64,000 nucleotides of DNA from contig BSWB01000001.1 in NCBI GenBank assembly GCA_033239125.1, positions 5,344,501 to 5,408,500 of the forward strand. Reading direction: 5' to 3'. Origin of the DNA: Fagopyrum homotropicum (Eukaryota > Streptophyta > Magnoliopsida > Caryophyllales > Polygonaceae). Of the stretch, positions 1-12,200 are shown piece after piece; positions within the stretch are counted from its first letter, which is position 1, and each line of letters opens with the position of its first letter. Under the pieces are notes generated by a model. The model worked only from the letters and a program-made list of their open reading frames with translations, searched no databases and was not told the DNA's origin. Made by a program: the position numbers and the translations under genes.

Positions 1-700
1 CGAACATGACAAATAAAACAAGTAGGAAGCTCATCTAGAGTTTACAATGGTTGAATCACACCTAAAAGACAGGAGCTTGAATTAGATTTTTCTAGTAGAA
101 AATTGCTAGATGCTTGCTGAATGAGAGTTACGTGTTGATTTACCAAATTAAGTGATTACTGAAAGCTATTGACAAGCTGTGTCGAATGAGATTCGAAAAT
201 GTAGGAAAAGAAAAACTAGGCTAAAGACTAAATTTTAGACACTTTGACTATAAAAGTCAAGATAGTGACCCTCTAAAGTTGATGGCTCTTACCTCATAGT
301 GCTTTGTTCTTGGTTGGTGGGATCTTTAAATATACTGATTGAAGCCCATATTTTGGTTCCTCTTTTTCTTGTGGAAAGGTCCAAGACAATATCATTGAAG
401 GCATTTTGAAATGGTATCATAAACTGCAGTGATGCTAGAATGTCTTGTTTGCCTGCATTTTTCCTGTGTAGTCTTATCTATTTTGGCCACCAGTTATTCA
501 TTTAGCCTTGATATATCATTCCCTTCCCAAAAAAGTTTGTGTATGATACTCTCAAAATCTACTTGTCACAAAAGACCAACAAGCGAGTAGAGAACTTAGG
601 ACGAGTTTAAAAATCTACAGCTAGTTTCGCGACGCTTGGTTGATCACCTCTCCAAATTGAATTAACTGTTTTCTTATATCTATGTCCATCATGCTATCAG
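1..700. other. Unassigned sequence upstream of the kinase tail exon
   Basis: I read no kinase exon here on the plus strand. The stretch ends in a good splice acceptor (ctatcag at 694-700), so at least its right part is probably intron of the receptor-kinase gene, whose other exons would lie outside the window. It could also be unrelated DNA if the downstream exon is an orphan. Confidence 0.4.
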
Positions 701-1063
701 GTTTATAAAATGTTCAAAACAGGGAGGAGTTTGGAAATCATGGACCCAACACTAGCAGCAACAGCGGTTGAAGAGCAGGTTGCCTTGAGTATTCATATAG
801 GCCTCCTCTGCGTCCAATCCAACCCATCGCTACGCCCCATAATGAACCGAGTTCGTGTACTTCTATCAAGGCCACCTAGCAGCCTTGAAGATCCCACGAG
901 CCCCGGGTACATTGGCATGAGATATAGGAGATCAAGGCCAACAGATCATTCGTCATCTAATGCTAGCACCAGTGGTGCATCCTCGACTTCAAGACCCCAG
1001 TCCAAAACCGGGACCAGCACACGTACTGCAAGTGCTAATGCAGCCACCACGTCAAGCATTTGA
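701..1063 (+). CDS. Receptor-like protein kinase, last exon only (partial)
   Basis: This is the C-terminal end of a plant receptor-like serine/threonine kinase, probably a cysteine-rich RLK type that signals at the plasma membrane. The exon opens directly after an acceptor and reads in phase from 701 to a TGA at 1061-1063 (120 codons). The family signature is kinase subdomain XI: GRSLEIMDPTLA, then IGLLCVQSNPSLRP with the conserved R of subdomain XI. A Ser/Thr-rich tail follows, as is common in these kinases. The catalytic loop, DFG and APE motifs are not in the window, so activity cannot be judged. The upstream exons are either beyond base 1 or absent. The exact RLK subfamily is not certain. 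Confidence 0.75.
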   Translation, partial: VYKMFKTGRSLEIMDPTLAATAVEEQVALSIHIGLLCVQSNPSLRPIMNRVRVLLSRPPSSLEDPTSPGYIGMRYRRSRPTDHSSSNASTSGASSTSRPQSKTGTSTRTASANAATTSSI

Positions 1064-2144
1064 AACCCAGAACCTGGGTTTGTATACCCTTACATCATGT
1101 AAGTTACATGTAGTGTTGTTAGATGTAGTTTGACGGAGACTTTTAGACCATTTTTCACTGTAAACTTCTGTAAATTTGATTTATTGATTTTTCCCCGTAT
1201 TCCTGAATCCTTAATCAGGCAACGGGAAGGATGGGATACAAACGTTCAATTGGATCGTATTGGGTAAAACAAGCTTTTTATAAGGATAACTTTCAACTTT
1301 TTCTTGAACAAACTCTAAGCTAGGTCCATTTGAGGCCAACTTTGCCCTCTGCGTCGTCTAAATTGCTCGTCATCCAATTTACGCTCCAAATGTGAAGCCA
1401 TATTACACCAGTCCGGTTCGCCTGAAGTCATATTACGCCAGTCCGGATCACCTATTGCCCTTATATACGAAATTTGGCACGAATTTTGGAGCATTATTAG
1501 TAACAGTATAAACTATAGATGAAATTTGAAATTTGGGCAACGTGAAGTCAATAGGTGGATAATGAATAATCCAGTTCATTAAAATACATCCAAACATAAA
1601 TCGAACAGTTTCTGTTACATAATGTATTATGCCAACCATCCATAATGCAAATTAAGCTCTAAATATGATGAATGCAAAACAAGGCCTCAAATATAGACTC
1701 AAATCTGAAACCTCGTGTCAGTGAATGAAATTGTGACACACTAATGAGATTTTCTGAAAACCGAACAATAAATCAAATAACAGCCATACTGTACTTGGAA
1801 ACTCAGCCTACTTAAGGACCTGACTAAGAAGTAACGGGTCCAAAACAAAATGACTTAATTCTAAATTAAATAACATTAGACAGACTTCATCCAGACAAAA
1901 GAATGGCATTGGCCACGGCATAACAGCGTCTTTCAAGTGCAAAAACGCCATACAATCAGCAATTAAAATGAGTTCAGTAGGCAGAGGAGCCGAAACATTA
2001 AAAAACCAATAAAAACAATCCATCAAAAGTTGTCCAAATGTTGAACATTTCCTTACATACCACCAAAAAGAAATACATCCAACAAATACCGCAGCAAATT
2101 ACTCAAAGAACAGGTCTATCAAAGTGCGGAGAATGATATCGTTC
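1064..2144. other. Intergenic region; 3' ends of the kinase (+) and MAGO (-)
   Basis: No coding region is supported. The stretch should hold both 3' UTRs, since the two genes converge here. A ~31-bp direct repeat is visible at about 1391-1452: two copies of a unit containing CATATTACRCCAGTCCGG. The short minus-strand ORFs have no recognisable content. Confidence 0.5.
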
Positions 2145-3445
2145 TTAAATTGGCTTGATCTTGAAGTGGAGTGAGATTAGAGAGAAGACAAAACACTTCA
2201 GATCCTGCACAGAAATTAGTGATATCAATACATAACAGCCCGATGAAAATTCAGATTCAAAATTAGAGGTACCATTTGCTAAATGCTATTCCATTATGTT
2301 TCTACCAAAACAAAAGGTTAGTTCATTCACAAATGTGGATTGTTTAGAAGCTAATAACACCAGCAGCACTTTCTCCCAAAGGGTTCAATAGAGATAGCAT
2401 CCAACTGCAAAAACCTAGTCATGTTGGTCATCGGTCATAAACGAATTTGATGCTAAATTTCATGTGGCAAAGTCAAATCGTAACTTAATAATACAGCCTT
2501 AATACTCAAAGGACCAGTCTTGCACTAGGACACAAAAGAACTCGGTGAGACACAAAAGGGGATTCATCAAGAAGCGCTAGACTCAATTGATCGTGTGGTT
2601 CCCATCAAACCGTAGGATAAGCTTGGAACATAGCCATTCTGAAAGCTATTTTTGTTAGGGACGACTAGCATACTCAACAGAGCTATTTTTGCACAGCACC
2701 TGCTAATTGCTATGACTATCGAATATTACAAGTTCCAGTTAAATTATTTAGCCCATTATACCAGCATTCCATTACACAATCAATCTACTATTGGATAGAA
2801 TTTTCCAAAGCCTTCACAAGATTCAGATGACAATACCAATTGTAGGCATTTTCATCCTACACATCAGAGAATCCCACAACCAAATGTCAACACACAATCA
2901 TTCGGCTATCCAAAACAGAAATGGGAAATTACTGATGATCAAAATACTGACAAACCTGAACAAGGTAATAGAAAATGCGAAGGCCCTCAGGATCTTTGCT
3001 GCTCTGGACATCAACAAGAGATCCAATCTTCGAAGTAGTGAAGGAGATATGCTCGTTACCCATGACAATCTCAAGCTCCTGTCTTCCCACACGGTCTGGT
3101 TCAGGCCAATTCATATCGTCTTCCTTCATAATCTAATTTCAAACACAACTACTTTAATTCCATACGAAAATTTGGAAACCCTAACCCTAAAAAGGAGAAA
3201 CCCTAGAAGAAAGCTGAGAAGGAGAGAGAAACCTCGCTTTCGGAGATGATGCGGCGGCACTCGCGGAGGACGGCTGGAGTAAGGAAGACTTCCTTGCGGA
3301 TCATGGTGTCATTCTTGTAGTTGGAGTTGTTAGCGTATCGGAGCTTGCCATCGGGACGGAACTCGAACTCCAAGAACTCGTGGCCGAACTTCCCCTTGTG
3401 GCCTACGTAGTAACGGAGGTAGAACTCTTCCTCTGCTTGAGCCAT
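2145..3445 (-). CDS. MAGO: Mago nashi homologue (exon-junction complex core), complete
   Basis: MAGO pairs with Y14 and clamps eIF4A3 on spliced mRNA in the exon-junction complex, acting in the nucleus and cytoplasm. There are three coding exons on the minus strand: 3445-3233 (71 codons), 3132-2956 (59 codons) and 2204-2145 (19 codons plus TAA), all phase 0 with GT-AG borders. The 149-aa product matches the usual family length of about 150. Diagnostic stretches are FYLRYYVGHKGKFGHEFLEF near the N-terminus, WPEPDRVG, IGSLVD and the near-invariant C-terminus FSLISLHFKIKPI. Intron 2 is about 750 bp. The gene looks intact and under strong constraint. Its neighbours, the kinase exon and RRC1, show no functional link beyond RRC1 also acting in pre-mRNA processing. 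Confidence 0.97.
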
Positions 3446-5640
3446 CTCTCTCTTTCTATCTGTAGAAGCTCAACACGTAACAATGGTGGTCTCGAGTTTC
3501 TTCGCCCCTTCGTTCAAAATGTCTGGAAGGCGGTGTCTCAATCGAGTGGGAAAGTGTTTTTTCGTAACATGTTATATAAGACGGCCTTCGTAAGAGAGAA
3601 GTCCTTGGTAACCATTTTCCTTTTTCTGAAAATTATATTTTACTGTACTGTATTTTTAGTTTTTAAAAATAATATATACTCTAATTTAAGAGGGTTTAAA
3701 TAATAAATTTCAGTAGTTATATAAAAATATAGTTTGATGATTTTTTTTATTTTCAAATACATTTGTTTGGCTACTATAATTTTTGTTGATTTTGAAATAT
3801 ACTAGTCAAACCTCTTTTAAAAAGCGATATCGAAAGTGAAGAAATAAAGAAAGTAAATTAACTGGTATATACATTTTGTAAATCTAAGGAAAAGGTTTCA
3901 ATAAATGAAATACTAAATGGTAACAACAGCATGAAGTTAGGAGTCAAGACATTGTGACGGCATATTGGATAGATTGTCATGACTTGTCTCTTTTTTGTGA
4001 TATTCTACAAAGTTTTTTTGGTTGCCTACTTACGGCATCATCATCTATTCCATTCTCTTAATTATTCATGCTTTGTTGCTCACTTTTGTTCATACTCAAA
4101 ACATGTTCATCCCAATAGTTCCAACAAATATTGCGTCGACATTTACTTTGATATGAGAGAAAGTTGGTGCATGGCATCATGAGAGTTCCGCATTCGTAGT
4201 AATTTTTAGGGACAATAAATTATCACGTATGACATGGTCAGAAACAACCCTCTCAGTCGTGGATGTCACTTTATTTCAAATGCTAAAATAAACATCCCTC
4301 AAGTGTTCAGCTCGCCAAACCGACCCTAAATACACAAGGCAAATTTGCAAAGTATGTTTTTTTTTGATATTTTGCTCTACTAACTAGACCCATATCATAA
4401 ATCTATTTAGTAAAATGTACCCCCATTTTTTTTACTATTAAATGCAACTCTCATCTAAAAGAGTTAGTGTTGTTGTTGTTGCTGTTGTTTGATATGCCTG
4501 TTGAACTCACAAACAACCTTCGTGAAGGGGGTGTGGATTGCTCAAAGATCAAGGTCTATTTCTCTGATGTTGCAAATTAAACATGCTTGGAACATGTTAT
4601 TTTCCGAGCAAAAAAGGCAGAATTTCCGCAATCTTTGGCACACTGATCTCATACACACTATCCAAGCATATACTCCGTGTAATTTATCTCTCTTTCTCCC
4701 TTCTTCTACTTTCACTACTTTTGATTTCAGTAAAGTTGTTCACTCATTGTTGCTTCTTCTTTTTGTTCTATTTTCTTATGTGCAGACTGTTGCTTTGCAT
4801 TGTTTTGGTGAGTACTACTCACCGATATGGGGTTTTGTGTTTTTAACCTTGATTGATTTTGTCGTAATTACATCAGACTATAGAAGAACCCAAAAGGCAA
4901 ATTCAAAAGAACCCATAGACCCGACCCGTTAACAAGAAGTCTAGGATCCAATTCTACAACGAGCTTGAAAGCTTCCTGGTCATCGGAAGCGGCGAAATCG
5001 AGAAGCATCGAAGGGCTAAAGAAGAACCCATAAGGAAAATTCGAATGAATCCGCATGATTTCGAAGAATTTGGTCAAATAAGATTGAAGAAACTAGGGTT
5101 AGAGTTCAAATCGAGGGAAAACCGTTGTTTGATTAGAAGTGAAGAAGAGGGTAAACCATATCGGAAATTAGGGTTAGAGTTCATACTAGAAAATTAGGGT
5201 TAGAGTTCATACATATTAGGATTAGCGTTCATACCAGAAAATTAGGGTTAGAGTTCATACCAACAAATTATATCAGAAACCATACTAGAAATCAACCAAA
5301 AACCATACTAGAAATTCATACAAAAAAATCATACAAGAAAATCATACCAAAAACCATACAAAAAACTCAACGAGAAATCATATCAGAAATTTATACCAAA
5401 AACTCATTTAGAAACCATATCAGATACTCAATCAGAAATCATATCAAAAACCGATCCAAAAACTATACAAAAAATTCATAGCAGAAAATCATTCAAGAAA
5501 CCCAACAAAAACCATATCAGAAACTTGTCCCAGAATATAAAAAAAAGTACGAGTAAAACAAAACAAAAGAAATTAAAAAAAAACAATAAACAATTATTTT
5601 TACCTAACAAAAAATTCATATCTCTATTTTTTTTAAATAA
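3446..5640. other. Intergenic region, AT-rich
   Basis: I see no supported gene here. It contains the MAGO promoter side (just above 3445), AT-rich low-complexity DNA at 3600-4480, and a degenerate repeat tract listed separately. The ORFs at 3979-4182 and 4489-4932 show no family motif and look like chance reading frames. Confidence 0.5.
5150..5540. repeat. Degenerate short tandem repeats
   Basis: At 5166-5262 a unit of about 29 bp containing TTAGGGTTAGAGTTCATAC recurs about four times. The next 270 bp consist of loosely repeated 15-20 bp units built on ATACCAGAAA/ATACAAGAAA. The TTAGGG-like string occurs only within the larger unit and is not a telomeric array. Confidence 0.7.
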
Positions 5641-5678
5641 ATGGAATTAATTATTTTATGTAGCATTAATGAAGGTGG

Positions 5679-5687
5679 TATAAATAG
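5679..5687 (+). promoter_or_regulatory. Probable TATA box of the RRC1-like gene
   Basis: TATAAATAG lies about 30 bp ahead of a pyrimidine-rich stretch. It would start a 5' UTR exon at about 5710-5859 ending in a donor-like AAG|GTTTGT. A UTR intron would then end at TAG 6201-6203, before the ATG at 6272. This is inferred from sequence context only. Confidence 0.5.
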
Positions 5688-6271
5688 TTCCTCTCCCCCA
5701 CCGTGGATGCCAGTTCTCTGCAACCGCATCACTCATCTTCGCTGCCGCGCCACCATCCCTTCGGTGGTCCTCAATTTTCTCTGTTATTCGGCCAAGTTCC
5801 GATGATTTAGGTGTTTCCGCTTGCACCAGCTGCAGAAACCTAAAACACTGACTCCTAAGGTTTGTTATTCTTTTCATGTATCTACAATTCTGAGCTTCTT
5901 ATTACTGCGGTTAATTGTTTCTCTCATCATTTTTGGTGTTGCATTTTAGCATATATCGTACATGTCTCGCTTTGTTGTGCATAAGCTCGTAGATTCGATT
6001 CGGATTTTTGGTTTTGATTCACTCTGTAATGCCAACGCTTCTATTTTTATTTTTTTTGATTTTTGGATGCGAGTTTGGGGCTTTCGCCTTTTCTGGAATA
6101 TCTTCATCTTCTCTTAGTTTAAATTTCGAAATGCTCCTTTTGGCTATAGCTTGCGTTATAACTAGCACGTTATATCATAAAGGCTGAAAATTTGTGTTTT
6201 TAGTTGAGGGTGAAGACATCTGGAATCTGTTTGCAAAGTTAGGATATCTTATTTCATCATTTGATTCGAGA

Positions 6272-9200
6272 ATGAGCTCATTCTCAATTACTCGCAAGAA
6301 GACGCCATTCCAGAAGCACAGAGAAGAGGAGGAGGCAAAGAAGAAGGTATGTGAGGGATACTGTTGGTGTTTGTTGAATGGGATTCTGAAATGGTAAACT
6401 GGCTCAGTGTCTGGTAATTGAATTCTCTTGCAGCGAGAACAAGATGAGACAGCACGTTTGTATGAGGAGTTTTTACAGTCATTTCAGGGAGATGATGCAC
6501 CAGGTTCAAAGGCTTTTGTTAGAGGTGGTTTAATCAATCCCAATGAAAAAGTTAAGACTGACTCTAAAGGTTAGATTGAGAAATTTAGTATCATGATAAA
6601 TTTGTAATTTTTACCATTTTACTGCTTCTAGTGCTGTTGTCATGATGGCTATTACTTTGTCTGTGCATAAATCATAGATGTATTTCATTTTTGTGAGGAA
6701 AAATTAATAAATTACCGCTCTTTCTATTCATTCACAAATGGCAGGTGGAAATTCCAAAGATGGTGTATCCGGTTCAAAGAAGGGAAGTAGGTAAATTAAA
6801 TCCTTTTGATTATCCATGTTATGATGCTTCCATGTAGGCAAGTTGCTGGTAGCAAATGCTCAATATGATGATTTAAAGCTTGAAGGGGAGTCCTTTGTAG
6901 TTTTCATGGTATAGTGGAAGAAGGGTACATTGGCCAAATGTGTTTTGGATTAGATATGTATTTTGTTATAGTGTTCAAGGAAGTGAATTCTTTCTTCTTC
7001 GTTGAGGATGACTCGCCATGCTCAATTCTTATAGTTATAGTTTTTGGTGAAAATTTATGGGCTGATTTTTTCATATGCCACATCATCCCCATCTTGTTCA
7101 ATTCTTATGGTTGTTATAACTTCTGATGAAAATTTATGGGCTGATTGTTTTTTCCTATGACACATTTTGATTTATATTGAAATCTTTTTATCTTGGCCAT
7201 GCCAGGATTCCGCTGCATTCATAAATTGATTGTTCCTTGTCTTGGACTTTTTTCTGTCTAATTTTTGGGTGTGTTGGCTGTCAGTTTAAAAACCGTTTTC
7301 CAATGGTGGGACCAAACAGTCAACAGTGAGAGGGTGACAAGCAGTTTTTTGACACCCAAACTCACCCTTCATTTGTGTGGTTTGAAGTTTGAGCGTTCTC
7401 TGCAGTTGGTTATATGTTTCGATGTGCTTGAGAAATATTGTTTGTGCTATACACAGAATATTTCATAGTTGTTTCCGAGCAATTGCAGGGTTTGGTTGAC
7501 CCCCTTGTATACTATTGTTGCAACATATAAGATATAACCCAAATGGCCAGATAGTGTGTTGGGTATTCAACTTGATACGCTGCAGCTGGATATAATAATT
7601 ACTTCCGGTTTTCCTTGCAGTTTGTAATTGTGTTCTGTTCCTCTGATTTTCTGCTATGTCTTCAGATTTGTTCAGTACAAATGAGATGGGCATGGAGATT
7701 TTTAAAGAAGTGTTTATGGTATAACAAAATGAAGGGAAATTTCGTGTGGTAGCCATGAGTTTTTGCATTTGTCTCTGGTACCCAGACTTTTGACAAATTT
7801 CTCCAGATAACCCTGAAGGTTTTGTTGATGTTTTTGCCATAGCCAAAAATTGCGATTGAGTTTGGAAAAATGGTTTGATGTTGAGTTGCAGCAAGGAACT
7901 GACCATATGATTAGGACTGTAGAGTAGCCTTTTCCTTATTTGCAAATTGCAGTGAGGGCCTATGCTAGTGGCCTAAAATGGTGCAAATATCTTTCTTAGA
8001 AAAATATCCCTTGGCAAGCTGCCTTTAGCTATTCATTTTTGTTTATTGTGTGTGAAATATGTGATCTATTTTACAGGTATGTCCCATCTTTCCTGCCACC
8101 TTCAATGACATCTAAGGGAAAGGAGTCAGAGAGAAAGGTTAGTATCTGCCTGGGATGTAGGTGAAATCGCTGCATATTTTAGCAACACCTCTAGTTTCTT
8201 TGTTTTTCTTCTTTCTCAAGTTCTTATCATTTGCAACACGCAGAGAGATGAAGAGAAGCCAAAGGAGAAAGAGAAGGGAAAATTAAGGAACATAGATAAT
8301 TTTATGGAAGAGCTGAAACATGAGCAGGAAATGAGAGAGAAGCGAAATCAGGAGCGGCGTGATGGCCGCCATAATGACCATTTAGCTGTAATCAAGCTCT
8401 CCATGTTCTAATTGCTACATAAATATGTGAAAGTCCAATGTCTAATGCGCATCCTTATGTTGGATTTTGGATATAAAAACAATACGTTTCACACACACAT
8501 TGCAGTTTAAACCAGTTTTCTTCTTACTTATATGGTTCTAACTAGCTTTACTAGCCTGTAAAAATCATCTGGTGAATTTATATGCACGTCCTGGTATAGT
8601 GTTTGAAATGTGTCAGTACATGTACATTAGTGCATTTATCATGCATTGTTACTTGCTATCTTAGTTTAGTTTTTTTTTTTTTATTTGTTTTATATAATGT
8701 TATTCTGTTATCAATATATTTTGCAGCCATTAAGTCGACTTGATGAGTTTTCGGATGACTTCGATCCAATGTTTAAAGGTTCGTTTGATGACTGTGACCC
8801 ACAAACTACGAATCTCTATGTTGGAAATCTCTCCCCGAAGGTTAGTTAAGATTGCTTCTCTAGATTACCTCAGTCAAATAGTAATACCTGGACAACGGCT
8901 GCAGTTTGTACTTTGTAAAATCTATTTGCTTCTTAAACAAGGAGATCTATTTTCTTAGGATCACTGCTCACAGCAGTAACACTTTGCAATTTTATATCCT
9001 TGTGATACATACTTTAGGTGGATGAGAACTTCCTTTTGAGGACTTTTGGCAGATTCGGACCAATTGCAAGTGTAAAGATTATGTGGCCAAGGACAGAAGA
9101 AGAACGGAAGCGACAAAGGCATTGTGGCTTTGTTGCTTTTATGAACAGGGCTGATGGACAGGCTGCAAAGGATGAAATGCAAGGTAATATAAGATCCTCT

Positions 9201-12200
9201 AGCCTCAGTCTGAAAGGTCTTGCTGCCCGTAAAAACAAGAGTCTAAAACAGCTTACCAAAAAATTGTAAAAGAGGTTACCCCATTGAAGTGAGCATTTTG
9301 CTACCGGTAAAGTGTTGCCTTTATAGGGATGTGGTATTTAGAAGAATTTATTAAATCCGTCATTTGTGCTCATAATATTATAAGATTTTCTGTTTGAAAA
9401 ATAGAGTCTAAAACAGATTAGCATAAAAGTTTTAAAAAGTTGTCTTTATACTCTTGCACTCTTGTGGTGATGATACCGATAGTTGATGATCTTAGGGGTT
9501 GTTTGGTTGTTAGTTATAAAATGTAATTAGTTGGAAAATCACATGCCCATAAGTAAACAGTGAGAGGGAGAAAATTTGTTTACAAATGAAAAAATTGTTT
9601 ACAAATGGATAGAAAAATGTATAAATGACTAAATGAGTATCCAAACACACTCTTAGTTTGATATTGGAAGTTCATAGTCATCAAATTTTTGTTAGGGGTA
9701 TATTGGGTTCTAAATGAGTATCATCCTTTAGATGTGGTAGAAAGTCGAAAACACGAGAATACTTAGTGCATCATGCATCCGCATTAGTAGATTGCCACCT
9801 TCATCTGTCTGACTTGATTACATCTTAAGACCTGTTACATACATTACATGCTATTATGTGGTTTTTGTTAGAATAAATCATTTTTTAGCCTTGTAATTTT
9901 GTAAAGAAATCATTTATATGCACTTTGTGTAGAGAGCTTGTGACTGGCTTGATTACATCTGAAGAAACGCTGTATGCTACGTCATACTTATTGTCCTGTA
10001 AATGCTGCTTGCTATGATTGCTATCCTGTTGATACTAGATCATATGGGTTCACTGTTGGAATTCTGAAAAGCACAACTCTAATTTGATAGCAACCCCGAG
10101 CATTTACAATTTTGCTCATCTTGCATTCAACCCATGCCTGATGTATTTGATTTATGTTTCCTCATAAAATTATTTTTGTTTTTTACTGAGATTGGAAGAG
10201 ATGCATTTGGCTTTCTCCAGGTGTTATAGTGTATGAAAATGAAGTAAAAATTGGATGGGGTAAATCTGTTGCCCTTCCTGCACAAGCACTACCTGCTCCA
10301 CCCCCAGGCCAGATGGCCATCAGAAGTGAGGAGGTTTGTGGTGCTCGTTATTTAGTATGACATCAGTACCAAATTATGAATCGTAAGCTTTTAAAAGTTA
10401 AGGGATTTATTGTTCAAAGCTACCTTTTAAATTGTGTATTTTCAGAAAAGCCTTTATAATGTTTTTTGAATAAAAACACCTTATACAATGTAATTATCTT
10501 ATTTGAACTACCTGTAGTCAGTTTTTGGTGAATTTTATATTATTTTGACCGAAATACCCTTGGTCTTTCTACCAAATACTCATGAACATTGACAAAAGGT
10601 ATAATAGTTCTTTGAACTTTTTGTTGGTCAATTGAAGTCCTTAGATTTTGGAAATAGTTACAAACATATTCCTGAACTTCATTCAATCAATTAAGGTTCC
10701 TACATTTAAGATAAAAGTTATAAATGGGTCATTAAACTTCAATTGACCAACAAATTTTAGGGACTCATTTGTAACTTCTTTAATTTGAAGAACTATAAAT
10801 GATCAAAGAAGCTTAGAGATTCATTTGTAACTTTTTCCAGAATTCAAGGACTATTTGTGTAATAAATGCTCAAAGCAATCTTGGTCAAAGTTGTATAAAA
10901 AGTTATCGGAAACATCTATGGGATGTATTAACGAATTACATTTTATAAGTTTTTTTATTTAATAACATTATATAGGGTTGTTTGTTAAAAAATAGCTATT
11001 TAAAATGTGGGTTGTGACCCAAAACCCTGAAGTTCATGATGCCTTTTATTAGATTGTAAGCAATGAAATTTTGTGTCAAAGTGCTAAAAATTGGATTGTC
11101 CAGGGTGAAACGGTGATATTATCTGGACCGTCTGGGCCACCAGTAACTGCTATTCCAAGCCTTAACTCTGAGCTGGTATGTGCTTTGTTGTAGTGGTTTT
11201 GATTATGATTTAATTGTTAGAGCACTTGTCTAGCATAGAATTCTCCTAAGTTGTCATTTGTCAAGCATTTCACGTACTATTTATTACTCCTTTATGACTG
11301 CTCATTTGCTTTTCCAGAAAATGAGATTGCTGATGGATACAGGACAAATTATTACAACAAACTGAAACACTACAATTGATAGGATTCAATTTGTAGGCAT
11401 TACCAAGATGGGCCTGTATTATACTTCATTTTATGTTGAAATTTAGGCGGGGATGCTCAGCATTTTGCAACACAGATATTCTCGGATTTGATATCTGAAG
11501 AAATTGATGCACTCCCCACTTAGCCTTATTGGACAAAAATGTTGTCAGGAAGTGCTGTGGTGTCAATGCTATACTCTTGACAGTGTTGGGCATAATGAAT
11601 CTCTATCAATTTCCCTAATCAGTGCCCTTCTAGCTGATATCCATTCTCAGCTCTTTTACCTCTGACGTTCATAGGGTCATGCCCTAATTGAGTATGTATA
11701 CTGCAATGCTGGATAAGATAAATGGCTATAGCAATTAAAAAGATGTATGAGTGTTGTGGAGTAAGAAGATGATATTATTCTTGAAGCGGTTAATATCAAA
11801 TAGAGGTTGAAAAATCAGCGAGAGTGCAAAGGGTATTATTTAAAAGTTGTCACTGATATTTTTTTTATATTAAGAATGTCTAAACATTGGTTTGTAAAAA
11901 GTTGCAGTTAGGTCCATGGTGAGTGGTGACTTAGATATTTTAACTGCTTAATTCGTGTGGAATGATTATCCACTTTTTTTTCTAAATCTAAGGCCAAATT
12001 ATATGGAAACAGAAAGAACGTGGGAATAGTTTGAAAAGGTATACAAATATAGATGTTATGACTCACAAGTTGCACTTCAGCAGTTTTTTCAGTCTACATA
12101 ACTTGCATTTTTGTAATGTCCTTGTTCAACGATGTCTAAGATGCCTACTTTATATATCATCTTTTTCTTGATGGATTCTACTTGCTATGCGCTCATCTCC

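Noticed and set aside
4489..4932. 147-codon ORF between MAGO and RRC1
   Set aside because: Low-complexity, hydrophobic, no family motif and no promoter or splice context. Treated as chance.
5166..5262. TTAGGGTTAG strings suggesting an interstitial telomere
   Set aside because: The plant telomere unit is TTTAGGG; here the word occurs once per ~29-bp unit, so it is an ordinary minisatellite.
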